DNA of 64,000 bases, taken from NCBI GenBank assembly GCA_047608075.1, contig JBLKRX010000002.1:62001-126000 (forward strand), given 5' to 3'. The position numbers and the translations under genes were made by a program. The notes under the pieces are model-generated. The model worked only from the letters and a program-made list of their open reading frames with translations, did no database searches and was not told the DNA's origin. Positions 52,016 through 60,665 of this stretch are shown here, piece after piece. Positions within the stretch are counted from its first letter, which is position 1. Each line of letters begins with the position of its first letter. Origin of the DNA: Ferdinandcohnia humi_A. Lineage in GTDB: Bacteria > Bacillota > Bacilli > Bacillales > Bacillaceae_L.

Positions 52016-53323
52016 TTATTTTCTTTTCAGACGTTTTTGGCGCTTCTTGATTTCTTCTATTTCGCGGTTCATTTTTTTCTTATAACCCGGTTTTACTTTT
52101 TTAGGCTTCTTAACTTTACTTTGAGCAAATTTTTCAACTTCATCAACTTGTTTTTGGCGCGTTTTTCGTTTATTACGTTCCCCAATTTGGATCCATTCAC
52201 CCTTCTCAATATCCAAATTGATAAATGTGATTCCTAATTTTTCCAGCTTTACAAGTGCATCTTCATCAGAAAGATCATAGATTGTTGCAGCAATCCCAGA
52301 GTAACCTGCTCTTGCAGTACGACCAACCCTGTGAACATAAAAATCCAAGTCACTTGGTAGCTCATAGTTGATAACATGACTTACCCCTTCAATATCAATT
52401 CCTCGGGCTGCTAAATCAGTCGCTACTACAAATTGATAGTCAAGTGAGCTTATCTGTTTCATCATCTTTTTACGTTCACGTGGTGGTAAATCACCGTGTA
52501 TTCTACCAACTTTTAAGCCCTTTTCAAGTAGCCTGTCTGCCACTTCATCTGCCATCTTTTTCGTGTTTGTAAAGATGATCGCCAGGTAAGGATTATATGC
52601 TTCTAGCATCTCCTGAAGTAGGGAAAGCTTGTTCCTGTGCCGAAGTGGTACCAAAACATGCTCTACCTTTGCAGCAGTTGCTTGCTCTGGTGCAACATGA
52701 GTATACCTTGGGTTATCCATATATTTTTTCAAGAATGGCTTGAGCTTCTCAGGAATCGTCGCAGAAAACACTAAGATTTGAAGATTCTCAGGTAGACGAG
52801 CTGCAATTTGGTCAACATCCTCAATAAATCCCATATCTAACATAAAGTCTGCCTCATCAACGACCATCTTCTCCGCAGTATAAACAAGCAATGCCTGCTC
52901 CTTGATCAAGTCATTAATACGTCCTGGAGTTCCAACCACGATATGTGGTTGTGTCTTAAGTTTTTCTATTGCTTGTGCTTTATCCGTACCACCTACAAAT
53001 AATTTTGAAGTGATTTGTTTGTGCTTGCAAAATTTAGTGATTTTACCGATTTCCTGATAAATCTGGGAAGCGAGCTCTCTCGTAGGTGCTGTAATAACAG
53101 CCTGTACCTCTTGCTTTTCTGGATCAATTTGATTAAGAATTGGTAAAAGATAAGCATGTGTTTTTCCTGTACCGGTTTGAGATTGTCCGATCACACTTTC
53201 TCCACGCTCAATACTTGGAATAATTCTTTCTTGAATCTCAGTTGGCTTAGTAAATTTCAACTCACTCAGTGCCTCCAAGATAAATGGTTGAAAATCAAAG
53301 CGTTCGAATCCTTGTTTTGTCAT
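52016..53323 (-). CDS. cshB: DEAD-box RNA helicase CshB
   Basis: 435 residues. Q-motif region, QTGTGKT (motif I), VVDEADFMLD (motif II), SATI (motif III), GRIHGDL and HRVGRTARAG (motif VI) are complete. A Lys/Arg-rich tail of about 60 residues follows, typical of CshB. ATP-dependent unwinding of RNA, linked to ribosome assembly and cold response. TGAGGG precedes the ATG. Confidence 0.95.
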   Translation of the reverse strand: MTKQGFERFDFQPFILEALSELKFTKPTEIQERIIPSIERGESVIGQSQTGTGKTHAYLLPILNQIDPEKQEVQAVITAPTRELASQIYQEIGKITKFCKHKQITSKLFVGGTDKAQAIEKLKTQPHIVVGTPGRINDLIKEQALLVYTAEKMVVDEADFMLDMGFIEDVDQIAARLPENLQILVFSATIPEKLKPFLKKYMDNPRYTHVAPEQATAAKVEHVLVPLRHRNKLSLLQEMLEAYNPYLAIIFTNTKKMADEVADRLLEKGLKVGRIHGDLPPRERKKMMKQISSLDYQFVVATDLAARGIDIEGVSHVINYELPSDLDFYVHRVGRTARAGYSGIAATIYDLSDEDALVKLEKLGITFINLDIEKGEWIQIGERNKRKTRQKQVDEVEKFAQSKVKKPKKVKPGYKKKMNREIEEIKKRQKRLKRK

Positions 53324-53736
53324 AAAAATCCCTCATTTGTGTCTAGTATGAATTGGCTATGTAAACAATTTATTATTTTAACGTCGAACATTACATTAAA
53401 ACTGTGAATGGTAAGCACTAATTTTACTACTCAAATATATTGTCATTAACCTAACTAATAATTATAAATGATTTTTGTAGAAAACTCCAATTGCTTCTTA
53501 TTTTGCGCCCATTCTTACATTTCATTAAACATTTAAATCATTTATCGCATACCCTAAAAACAAGGTATTATACTTACTCCATTTTCAAGTACTCTACTTT
53601 CAAAGCCGAAAAATTGTGCCATGAAACTCCAAATAGTCGCAGTAGTTGCGACGTATTCTTAATGTTTCATCACATATGAAGCAGTAGGTGCTCTTATTGA
53701 GAATAGAGTACTTTCCTACACGAAAGGAGGATAAGC
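53324..53736. other. Divergent intergenic region cshB/yqfQ
   Basis: 413 AT-rich bases with no believable gene, known RNA motif or strong hairpin. The last 50 bases carry the yqfQ ribosome site CGAAAGGAGG. A promoter for yqfQ is expected here but was not identified. Confidence 0.5.
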
Positions 53737-54255
53737 ATGTTTTTTCCTAGAAGACCAATGCCCCCTATGAACCCACCTTCAATGTTCACAAACCCATTTG
53801 GATATCCACCACAAATGATGCAAAGAAGAGCTGGACTTGGTGGTTTGTTAAGCAGATTATTTCCAGGTATGGGGCTATCACAACAAATGCAACGAATGGG
53901 TGGGATGCAAGGTTTTTTCAATCCTACTTCATTCCAAGGCATGAATAATCCAAGATCTCTACAAAATCTAGCAAATCCGTCAAATTTAAGTGCAATGATG
54001 GGGAACATTCAAAAGACCTTAAAAATGGCTGAAACTGTGGTTCCAATGGTGCAGCAGTATGGACCACTTTTCAAAAACATACCTGCAATGATTAAAATGT
54101 ACAGCGCAATTAAAAATGCAGGCAATGATGACAATAAATCTACTGATTCTACTACTATTTCCCTTTCCGATGAGAACGAATCTACAAATCATAGTGAAGA
54201 AAACACCGAAAAACCATCAGGTAATGGCAAATCAGTACCAAAGCTTTATATTTAA
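53737..54255 (+). CDS. yqfQ: VrrA/YqfQ family protein
   Basis: 172 residues. The N-terminal third is Met/Pro/Phe-rich (PRRPMPPMNPPSMFTNPFG), the middle is Gln/Met/Gly-rich low complexity, followed by a helical stretch (NIQKTLKMAETVVPMVQQYG) and an acidic Ser/Thr/Asn tail. This is the YqfQ/VrrA layout; vrrA of B. anthracis carries a variable tandem repeat. Located before ispH as expected. Possibly spore-associated; function unknown. Confidence 0.8.
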   Translation: MFFPRRPMPPMNPPSMFTNPFGYPPQMMQRRAGLGGLLSRLFPGMGLSQQMQRMGGMQGFFNPTSFQGMNNPRSLQNLANPSNLSAMMGNIQKTLKMAETVVPMVQQYGPLFKNIPAMIKMYSAIKNAGNDDNKSTDSTTISLSDENESTNHSEENTEKPSGNGKSVPKLYI

Positions 54256-54265
54256 TTCACTTTCT

Positions 54266-54294
54266 AAACAGAGCCTAAAATGGCTCTGTTTATT
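54266..54294 (+). terminator. Terminator of yqfQ
   Basis: AAACAGAGCC / GGCTCTGTTT perfect 10-bp stem, 6-base loop and T-rich tail. Confidence 0.88.
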
Positions 54295-54376
54295 TTTCGT
54301 ATAACTGTTACCATCCATCCATCGATTTATAGATGTCTTTTCCTACGATGCTTTTTGTTCACCTACTTAAATATTT

Positions 54377-54405
54377 TTGTATTCTCCTCCAGACTCAGAT
54401 ATAAT
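54377..54405 (+). promoter_or_regulatory. Candidate SigA promoter of ispH
   Basis: TTGTAT (54377-54382), 17-bp spacer, perfect TATAAT (54400-54405). It leaves a leader of about 145 bases, with a weak GTGG/CCAC stem near 54450-54480. No known riboswitch. Confidence 0.55.
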
Positions 54406-54558
54406 AAAATGGTACTTGAATTCAAGAGGACTACCCTCTGCAAAATCGTGGCTGTGATCCATCCGAAATGGGTTACCACAAAATGGTTAGATTTTTTACG
54501 AGATTACGAGAGTATCGAATGATACAACTCTTTCGATAATGAGTGAGGAGGAAATAAC

Positions 54559-55506
54559 ATGGAAGTAATCAAAATTGCTCCGCGCGGTTATTGCTATGGT
54601 GTTGTCGATGCAATGGTCATTGCAAAAAATGCTGCTTTAGATAAAACCTTACCTAGACCAATATATATATTAGGAATGATCGTTCATAACAAACATGTAA
54701 CAGACGCTTTTGAAGAGGAAGGTATTATTACCCTTGATGGACCAAATCGTTTAGAGATTCTGCAAAAGGTTGAAAAGGGTACAGTTATTTTCACAGCTCA
54801 TGGTGTTTCACCAGAGGTAAAAAAGCTTGCTCGTGATAAAGGCCTAGTTACGCTTGATGCAACTTGTCCAGATGTAACAAGAACACACGACTTAATTAAG
54901 GAAAAGATAGCAGATGGGTACGAGATTATTTATATCGGAAAGAAAGGACATCCTGAACCTGAGGGTGCAGTAGGTGTTGCTCCAGATCACGTACATCTAG
55001 TTGAAACTGTTGAGGACGTTGAAAAACTAACATTAATTAGTGAAAAAATGGTTGTTACAAACCAAACAACCATGAGTCAATGGGACGTACTTCATGTAAT
55101 GGAAAAAGTGAAAGAAAAATTTCCACATACTGAAGTTCACAACGAGATTTGTTTAGCAACTCAGGTTCGCCAAGAAGCAGTTGCCGAGCAGGCAAAAGAA
55201 GCGGACTTAACAATCGTAGTAGGCGACCCAAAAAGTAATAATTCAAATCGTCTCGCACAGGTTTCTGAGGAAATTGCAGGAACTAAGGCATACCGTGTTG
55301 CGGATGTAAGTGAAATCGATCTTGAATGGTTAAAAGGCGTTGAAAAAGTTGCTGTTACCGCGGGTGCTTCTACACCAACACCTATTACAAAAGAGGTCAT
55401 CAGCTTTTTAGAGCAGTTTGATCCAGAAAATGAAGAAACATGGGAAAGAGAACGCAAAGTTCCTCTTTATAAAGTATTACCAAAAGTTAAAAAAGCCAAA
55501 AATTGA
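54559..55506 (+). CDS. ispH: 4-hydroxy-3-methylbut-2-enyl diphosphate reductase
   Basis: 315 residues. Reduces HMBPP to IPP and DMAPP, the last MEP-pathway step, with a 4Fe-4S cluster held by Cys12 (APRGYCYGV), Cys in DATCPDV and Cys in NEICLATQ. The TAHGVSP substrate motif is present. GTGAGGAGGAAAT precedes the ATG. Cytoplasmic; pairs with ispG at 45482. Confidence 0.97.
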   Translation: MEVIKIAPRGYCYGVVDAMVIAKNAALDKTLPRPIYILGMIVHNKHVTDAFEEEGIITLDGPNRLEILQKVEKGTVIFTAHGVSPEVKKLARDKGLVTLDATCPDVTRTHDLIKEKIADGYEIIYIGKKGHPEPEGAVGVAPDHVHLVETVEDVEKLTLISEKMVVTNQTTMSQWDVLHVMEKVKEKFPHTEVHNEICLATQVRQEAVAEQAKEADLTIVVGDPKSNNSNRLAQVSEEIAGTKAYRVADVSEIDLEWLKGVEKVAVTAGASTPTPITKEVISFLEQFDPENEETWERERKVPLYKVLPKVKKAKN

Positions 55507-55554
55507 AGGGCTGTCCGAAAGTCGGTTTATCCGGCTTTTTTGGACAGTCCTTTC
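55506..55554 (+). terminator. Terminator of ispH
   Basis: Long hairpin: AAGGGCTGTCC / GGACAGTCCTTT outer stem with an inner GTCGG/CCGGC stem. Confidence 0.85.
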
Positions 55555-55592
55555 TTTTAGTTGTTACTGCTATTTTACGCAGGATATATACA

Positions 55593-55722
55593 ACTGGCTT
55601 AATTAAATCGAAAAGTGGCTCAATTATTTTGAGATTGGCTTAATTATTCAGAAAGTGGCTTAATATATTTTGAAAGTGGACTAATTAACCAGAAAGTGGC
55701 TTAATTATGTAAGAAATGGGCT
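55593..55722. repeat. Helically phased tandem array, seven units of 20-21 bp
   Basis: TGGC occurs at 55595, 55616, 55636, 55656, 55677 (as TGGA), 55697 and 55717. Typical unit: AGTGGCTTAATTATTCAGAA. Spacing alternates 20 and 21, about two turns of B-DNA. Noncoding, between ispH and yqfO. The rest of the 378-base gap (to 55884) shows nothing else I can name. Confidence 0.82.
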
Positions 55723-55884
55723 TACATTTTGGTTATCGTGCTTTAAACCACGCTTTTTAAGTACTTGATTCCGAGGTTTTCCTTTACTAAGTCCCCTTTT
55801 TATCGCTAAAAGTATACATTCTCCGATTTTCGCCAATACTTAGTATCTCAACTACCCTAAACTTACGTAAGCCTACCTTTCCCC

Positions 55885-57006
55885 CTACATAAATATAAAC
55901 GGATCCGTTTTTAGCTCAGATGCAAATACTTCTACTTCATATTTTTTCTTGGAAAACAGCTTTGTTAGTACATCTGCTACCCCTTGTTTCATCACCTTTT
56001 CAATATGGTGACCCGGATCTACAATATTTAGCCCCATCATCATAGCATCATGGGCCACATGGTAGTACATATCACCTGTTACATATACGTCAGCACCTGC
56101 ACGCTTTGCCTGTGAGATATACTTATTTCCATCTCCCCCAAGTACAGCGACCTTTTTAACCCTGTCTGTTAGGTTCCCTACTACTCGAACACCTTCTACT
56201 TCAAGTTTTACCTTTACATGTTTTGCGAATTCTTCGAGTGACATTTCTTTTTCTAAATAACCTATACGGCCTAGCCCGAGGACATTACCTTCATTTTCAA
56301 GTGGATAGATGTCATATGCCACTTCCTCATAAGGGTGGGCCTTTAACATAGCAGAAATGACTCTTCTTTGAAAACTACTTGGAAAAATAGTTTCAATACG
56401 GATTTCCTCTACTTCTTCCAGTTTTCCAACCTCACCAATATAAGGTGTTGTTCCTTCCGTTGGTAAAAACGTACCTATTCCAGAAGTATTAAACGTGCAA
56501 TGACTGTAATTTCCAATAAAACCAGCCCCCGCTGCCCCAATTGCATTACGGACTTTATCTGCATCATCCTTTGGAACATATACCGCAAGCTTATTAAGCT
56601 TTTCTTCATAGGATGGGCTTAAGATTTTACTATCTTTTAGCTCTAGCGCTTCCGCAAGCAAATCATTAACACCACCTGTTGCAACATCTAAATTCGTATG
56701 TGCTGCATATACAGCAATGTTATTAAGAATACATTTTTCAATGATTCTCCCAGAAGCTGTATCGGTTTGTAGTGCTTTTAGTGGTCGAAAAATAGGGGGA
56801 TGATGGGCTATTATTAAATCAACTTTCTTTGCAATCGCTTCATCCACTACATTTTCTAGCACATCTAAAGCAATCATGACCTTCTTGATGGGCTTATTTA
56901 ATGACCCTATTTGGAGCCCTATTTTATCTCCCTCAAGTGCAAGATGTTTAGGAGAAAATTCCTCAAATGCCTGAATCACCTCAAACCCATTTGGAGTTTT
57001 ACTCAC
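55885..57006 (-). CDS. yqfO: YqfO/NIF3 family protein (GTP cyclohydrolase I type 2-like)
   Basis: 373 residues. NIF3 metal-binding fold with IAHHPPIFRPLK (residues about 68-79), YAAHTNLDVA and YVTGDMYYHVAHDA supplying the metal ligands, and a PII/CutA-like insert in the middle (about 130-235), as in Bacillus YqfO. Biochemical role unsettled. Its ATG overlaps the trmK stop by 4 bases. Confidence 0.93.
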   Translation of the reverse strand: MSKTPNGFEVIQAFEEFSPKHLALEGDKIGLQIGSLNKPIKKVMIALDVLENVVDEAIAKKVDLIIAHHPPIFRPLKALQTDTASGRIIEKCILNNIAVYAAHTNLDVATGGVNDLLAEALELKDSKILSPSYEEKLNKLAVYVPKDDADKVRNAIGAAGAGFIGNYSHCTFNTSGIGTFLPTEGTTPYIGEVGKLEEVEEIRIETIFPSSFQRRVISAMLKAHPYEEVAYDIYPLENEGNVLGLGRIGYLEKEMSLEEFAKHVKVKLEVEGVRVVGNLTDRVKKVAVLGGDGNKYISQAKRAGADVYVTGDMYYHVAHDAMMMGLNIVDPGHHIEKVMKQGVADVLTKLFSKKKYEVEVFASELKTDPFIFM

Positions 57007-57707
57007 TGTAATACCCCCTCTACTATTTTAATCTTTTTCAATAATTCCTCTTTTCGAGCAAGATTTTCTGGAGTATCTTCTGCAACTTCGAGTTGTTCAA
57101 TTATTTTTTTCCAATGCCTTAACTCATTCGACCATTTCTTTTGAAAGACAGCATTATTTTCCTCTAGTAAAAAAGGACCTACTAGTAACTCAGTTTCCTT
57201 ATTCTCGTATGGCTTTAATGGTTCCCCTTTTTCAGCAACTAATATTTCATAAATTTTTTTGTCTTCTTCAAGAATTTCTTCCGTAATTAATTCCCAATTG
57301 TTTTCTATTAGCCACTCTCTTATTGTAAATGCACCTATATTTGGTTGAAGAATAAGGCGTTCTACACCTTCTAATTTCATTTTACCGGCTTCCAAGATGC
57401 TTCGAATGAGTGAGCCGCCCATTCCTGCAATTGTAATACAGGTCACCTCGTTCGGTTGGATTACTTCTAACCCATCACCTTTTCGTACATCAATAACATG
57501 TTCAAGATTGTTTTTAGCAACCTGCTTCATAGCAGATTGAAATGGACCATCTACCACCTCACCAACTACTCCCTTACGAATTAACCCATTTCTCATAACG
57601 TAAACGGGTAGATAGGCGTGGTCGGATCCAATATCCGCCAAAACAGCCCCTTTTGGTATGTATGACGCAACAGCTTCGAGCCGCTTTGATAATTTTACTT
57701 CGTTCAT
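57003..57707 (-). CDS. trmK: tRNA (adenine22-N1)-methyltransferase TrmK
   Basis: About 234 residues; start at 57707 after TGGTGG. SAM-binding motif LADIGSDHAYLPVY near residue 26 and catalytic-region ITIAGMGGSLIRSIL identify TrmK, which methylates A22 of tRNAs. A C-terminal coiled coil (about 175-230) is typical. Translationally coupled to yqfO by ATGA overlap. Confidence 0.93.
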   Translation of the reverse strand: MNEVKLSKRLEAVASYIPKGAVLADIGSDHAYLPVYVMRNGLIRKGVVGEVVDGPFQSAMKQVAKNNLEHVIDVRKGDGLEVIQPNEVTCITIAGMGGSLIRSILEAGKMKLEGVERLILQPNIGAFTIREWLIENNWELITEEILEEDKKIYEILVAEKGEPLKPYENKETELLVGPFLLEENNAVFQKKWSNELRHWKKIIEQLEVAEDTPENLARKEELLKKIKIVEGVLQ

Positions 57708-57842
57708 TGTAACCACCACATCTTTTTATAAAGTCGTTACTTATTATACAAGAATACAGATGAAAAATAAAAGGAAAGGGGGAAACAAGGAAAAACGGAA
57801 GACAAAATCTCTCGAAAATGAGAAAGCATACATAAATATGAA

Positions 57843-57873
57843 AAAAGCCCTTCGCATTAAGCTAAAGGGCTTT
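57843..57873 (-). terminator. Terminator of cccA
   Basis: AAAGCCCTT / AAGGGCTTT stem with a 12-base loop and A-run (T-run on the - strand). Confidence 0.82.
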
Positions 57874-57881
57874 GTTTCATA

Positions 57882-58244
57882 TTATTTTTGTTCAGATAAC
57901 CATGTTGCTAGCTCTTGTACTTGAGCAGCGTCTTGTACTAAGCCCGGTGGCATTGCAGTACCTTTACCATTTGTGATAATGTCTTGAATTTCTTCTACAG
58001 AGTAACGATCTCCAACTCCTTTTAAAGCAGGAGCAGCACCACTACCACTTAGATCTACACCATGACATGCAGAGCATTTTCCTTGGAAGATTTCCTCTGG
58101 TGAAGCATTTGCAGTTTCTTTCTGCTCGTCTCCTCCATTAGCCATTTCTTCCATGTTTCCTAATCCAACAAAACCAAAAAGGAACATAAGACCAATTCCA
58201 AATACCGCAATTAACGCAAACGGAATCAATGGATTCTTTTTCAT
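57882..58244 (-). CDS. cccA: Membrane-anchored cytochrome c-550
   Basis: 120 residues. One N-terminal membrane anchor (about residues 7-27), an acidic linker, then a cytochrome c domain with haem motif CSACH (Cys54-His58 region) and distal Met in GTAMPPG. Carries electrons outside the membrane in respiration. GGGAGGT precedes the ATG. It sits between trmK and rpoD as in B. subtilis. Confidence 0.93.
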   Translation of the reverse strand: MKKNPLIPFALIAVFGIGLMFLFGFVGLGNMEEMANGGDEQKETANASPEEIFQGKCSACHGVDLSGSGAAPALKGVGDRYSVEEIQDIITNGKGTAMPPGLVQDAAQVQELATWLSEQK

Positions 58245-58451
58245 TTCTTCTGACCTCCCTTACCCTATGTAAATCCTTGTAAGCTGATATAATTATATTC
58301 TATACAAACACTCTCTATTTTACTTTAAAAGTTGAAGAAGTGAAAGTATTAATTGTACAAGAACAAAATTAACATATTATTCTAAAATTATTTTACTTAT
58401 ATTTGTCACAAAATTGTCATAAGTTCCTTTTTTGCTTTGTGACATCTGCTA
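58245..58451. other. cccA upstream region
   Basis: AT-rich; no ORF. With repeat copy F it makes up a 417-base gap between cccA and the acyl-CoA dehydrogenase gene. Confidence 0.4.
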
Positions 58452-58612
58452 AGAAAAGCGCAAGCGCCTTGCTCCCCCCGACAAGTAAATGTTTTGCTGC
58501 AAAAAAAGTCACTCTTTGACTTTTCATTGCAACGCGTTTTTGACCTCGAGTGGGTATACCGCTAGCGCTGGACAGTAGAATCTATGTTCAAAATTTTATA
58601 CTTTCTTTAGTT
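58452..58612 (-). repeat. Interspersed repeat, copy F (short form)
   Basis: Starts AAAGCGCAAGCGCCTTGC and ends GCTAGCGCTGGACAG, with near-inverted termini. The inner block AAAAGTCACTCTTTGACTTTT is the conserved hairpin; GACAAGTAAATGTT and TTTTTGACCTCGAG are shared. Confidence 0.83.
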
Positions 58613-58616
58613 TTAA

Positions 58617-58652
58617 AAAAGATAATCCTCACCGATTGGAGAGGATTTTATC
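58617..58652 (-). terminator. Terminator of the acyl-CoA dehydrogenase gene
   Basis: GATAATCCTC / GAGGATTTTATC stem, slightly imperfect, followed by a T-run on the - strand. Confidence 0.75.
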
Positions 58653-58661
58653 CTTATTCTA

Positions 58662-59801
58662 TTAGCAACCAATTGATCTAGCAATAACCATTCTTTGAAC
58701 TTCTGAAGTTCCTTCTCCGATTTCAAGTAGCTTTGCATCACGCATAAATCTTTCAACATGGTACTCTTTCATGTAACCGTACCCACCATGAATTTGAACG
58801 GCTTGGTTGGTAATCTCCATACACGCTTCCGACGCATAAAGCTTTGCCATGGAAGCCTCTTTTGAAAAGCTACGACCTTGGTCCTTTAACCAAGCAGCTT
58901 TGTATACCATGTTTCTAGCAAGTTCAATTTTCATCGCCATATCTGCTAGCTTAAATTGAATGGCTTGGAAATGTGAAAGAGATTTCCCAAATTGTTTCCT
59001 TTCCTTTGCATACGAAAGAGCTCTTTCATAAGCGGCTTGTGCTATACCAACAGCCATTGCACCAATACCTATTCTTCCGCCGTCAAGGGTAATTAGGAAT
59101 TGTCTAAAGCCCTCTCCTCTTTTCCCTAATAGATTCTCTTCTGGTACATGAACATCCTCTAATACCAGCTCAGTCGTATTTGATGCATTAAGCCCCATTT
59201 TTTCATAATTATCTATGATTTTAAAGCCAGGTGCATCTGTAGCAACAATAATTGCACTGATTTCTTTTTTATCACCGTCTCTTTCAGTTACCGCGGTAAG
59301 TGCTAAATGTTTAGCGTAGCTGGCATTTGTAATAAAGCATTTATTTCCATTGATAATAAATTCATTTTCACGCAAAACCGCTTCTGTTTGAGTTCCACCT
59401 GCATCTGACCCTGCATTTGGTTCAGTTAATCCGAATGCCCCAAGTGATTCGCCTGTACAAATAGGAGTTAAATATCTCTCTTTCTGCTCCTTCGTACCGA
59501 ATAGATGGAGTGGCGCACCACCAAGAGAGATATGTGCTGAATATGTAATACCTGTCGATCCACACGCACGGCTTAATTCTTCAACTACAATCGCAAAGCT
59601 TACTGTATCTGAACCTGCCCCACCATATTCTTCTGGAAAAGGCAGTCCCATCATGCCTAATTCACCTAGCTTTTGAAAAACTTCTTTTGGAAATGTCTTA
59701 TCTTTGTCACGTTTTTCTGCTTCTGGTGCAACTTCAGCTTCAGAAAACTCTCTAATAGTTTTCTGTATTAGCTTTTGTTCTGTCGTCAAATCAAAATTCA
59801 T
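58662..59801 (-). CDS. Acyl-CoA dehydrogenase (short/medium-chain type)
   Basis: 379 residues, standard length. FAD enzyme forming the 2,3-enoyl-CoA in fatty acid or branched-chain degradation. Motifs: GAFGLTEPNAGSDAGG, KCFITNAS, GEGFRQF and the C-terminal QIHGGYGYMKEYHVERFMRDAK with catalytic Glu in TSEVQ region. Closest in feel to MmgC/AcdA. AACAGGAGGGG precedes the ATG. No other beta-oxidation gene nearby, so the substrate is not inferred. Confidence 0.93.
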   Translation of the reverse strand: MNFDLTTEQKLIQKTIREFSEAEVAPEAEKRDKDKTFPKEVFQKLGELGMMGLPFPEEYGGAGSDTVSFAIVVEELSRACGSTGITYSAHISLGGAPLHLFGTKEQKERYLTPICTGESLGAFGLTEPNAGSDAGGTQTEAVLRENEFIINGNKCFITNASYAKHLALTAVTERDGDKKEISAIIVATDAPGFKIIDNYEKMGLNASNTTELVLEDVHVPEENLLGKRGEGFRQFLITLDGGRIGIGAMAVGIAQAAYERALSYAKERKQFGKSLSHFQAIQFKLADMAMKIELARNMVYKAAWLKDQGRSFSKEASMAKLYASEACMEITNQAVQIHGGYGYMKEYHVERFMRDAKLLEIGEGTSEVQRMVIARSIGC

Positions 59802-59882
59802 ATTACCCCTCCTGTTGTATGCGTTTTCATAAACTATTATAAGGGTAATGGTTAAATTTTCACAACATTTTAAATATGAGAA

Positions 59883-60410
59883 TTATACAAAAAGTATAAT
59901 TGGAGCCAACATACCGATAATACCCGCGAATAAAAAATATTTTTTCTTTGAAAAAATTCCGATACAAATCCAACCTACACAGTTACATATAATCACCGCT
60001 ATCAAATAACCGGTTTTTCCACCGAAATAAATTTCACTGGCATTTACCGATAATACTAAGAGCAACAGTGCTGTGATAATGGAACCTAAATGTAAAATGA
60101 ACGAAATTGTTCGATTAAATAAGACAAGAAAAAAACAGATAATTAAAAAAATGAGATTTAGAACCATTTGCAAATTAGGTGATATTTCAGTAAAATAAGT
60201 GACAAGTAACAAAACTGGTAAAAACAATCCAATTATCAAGAGGATTAGATTTGATTTCTTTTGCCTTCTAACTGTATTAGTTGATTGTTGGAGACCTTCT
60301 CCTTCTGTATAAAGTGTTAATAAAAAATTACAATAGGCTTCGGGGAGTAATTTATTTTCTCGCCAATAAACAATTTCATTTATTATGGTTTGTTTTCGTT
60401 CCTGGTTCAT
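59883..60410 (-). CDS. Integral membrane protein of unknown function
   Basis: About 175 residues. The ATG at 60410 follows GAGGTG; the frame reaches 60467 but that part lies in repeat copy G. A soluble N-terminal part (about 55 residues, MNQERKQTIINEIVYWRENKL) precedes four or five membrane helices (about 55-175). I recall no family for it. It stands in the rpoD-cccA interval between the repeat and the acyl-CoA dehydrogenase gene. Confidence 0.7.
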   Translation of the reverse strand: MNQERKQTIINEIVYWRENKLLPEAYCNFLLTLYTEGEGLQQSTNTVRRQKKSNLILLIIGLFLPVLLLVTYFTEISPNLQMVLNLIFLIICFFLVLFNRTISFILHLGSIITALLLLVLSVNASEIYFGGKTGYLIAVIICNCVGWICIGIFSKKKYFLFAGIIGMLAPIILFV

Positions 60411-60430
60411 GTAAGCGTTCACCTCTGGTA

Positions 60431-60592
60431 ATAAGAAAAGAGCAAGCGCCTTGCTCACCCCCGACAAGCAAATGTTCTGTGGTAAATAAGTCGCTTTTTG
60501 ACTTGATTGGCACTCGTTTGTGACCTAGATGGGGTAGACCACTTGCGCTAGACATTGAAAACTATGTTCAAAATTTTAAACTTTCTTATCCT
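60431..60592 (-). repeat. Interspersed repeat, copy G (short form)
   Basis: Starts AAGAAAAGAGCAAGCGCCTTG, contains GACAAGCAAATGTTCTGTGG and the AAGTCGCTTTTTGACTTG hairpin block, and ends CCACTTGCGCTAGACATT. It lies directly upstream of the membrane-protein start. Confidence 0.83.
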
Positions 60593-60616
60593 TTAAGAAA
60601 GAATATGCAAAAAAAA

Positions 60617-60646
60617 TAGTTTACTTCAATTGTAAGAAGTAAACTA
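60617..60646 (-). terminator. Terminator of rpoD
   Basis: TAGTTTACTTC / GAAGTAAACTA perfect 11-bp stem, followed by TTTTTT on the - strand. Confidence 0.92.
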
Positions 60647-60665
60647 CTAATTGTAAATAAAATGT

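Noticed and set aside
54406..54558. Riboswitch or T-box in the ispH leader
   Set aside because: Only one weak stem is visible, and no known riboswitch core or T-box sequence was found.
55593..55722. CRISPR array
   Set aside because: Units are contiguous at 20-21 bp with no unique spacers and no cas genes; it is a tandem repeat.
57658..57924. 88-codon plus-strand ORF over the trmK/cccA gap
   Set aside because: Starts inside trmK and reads through the cccA terminator hairpin.
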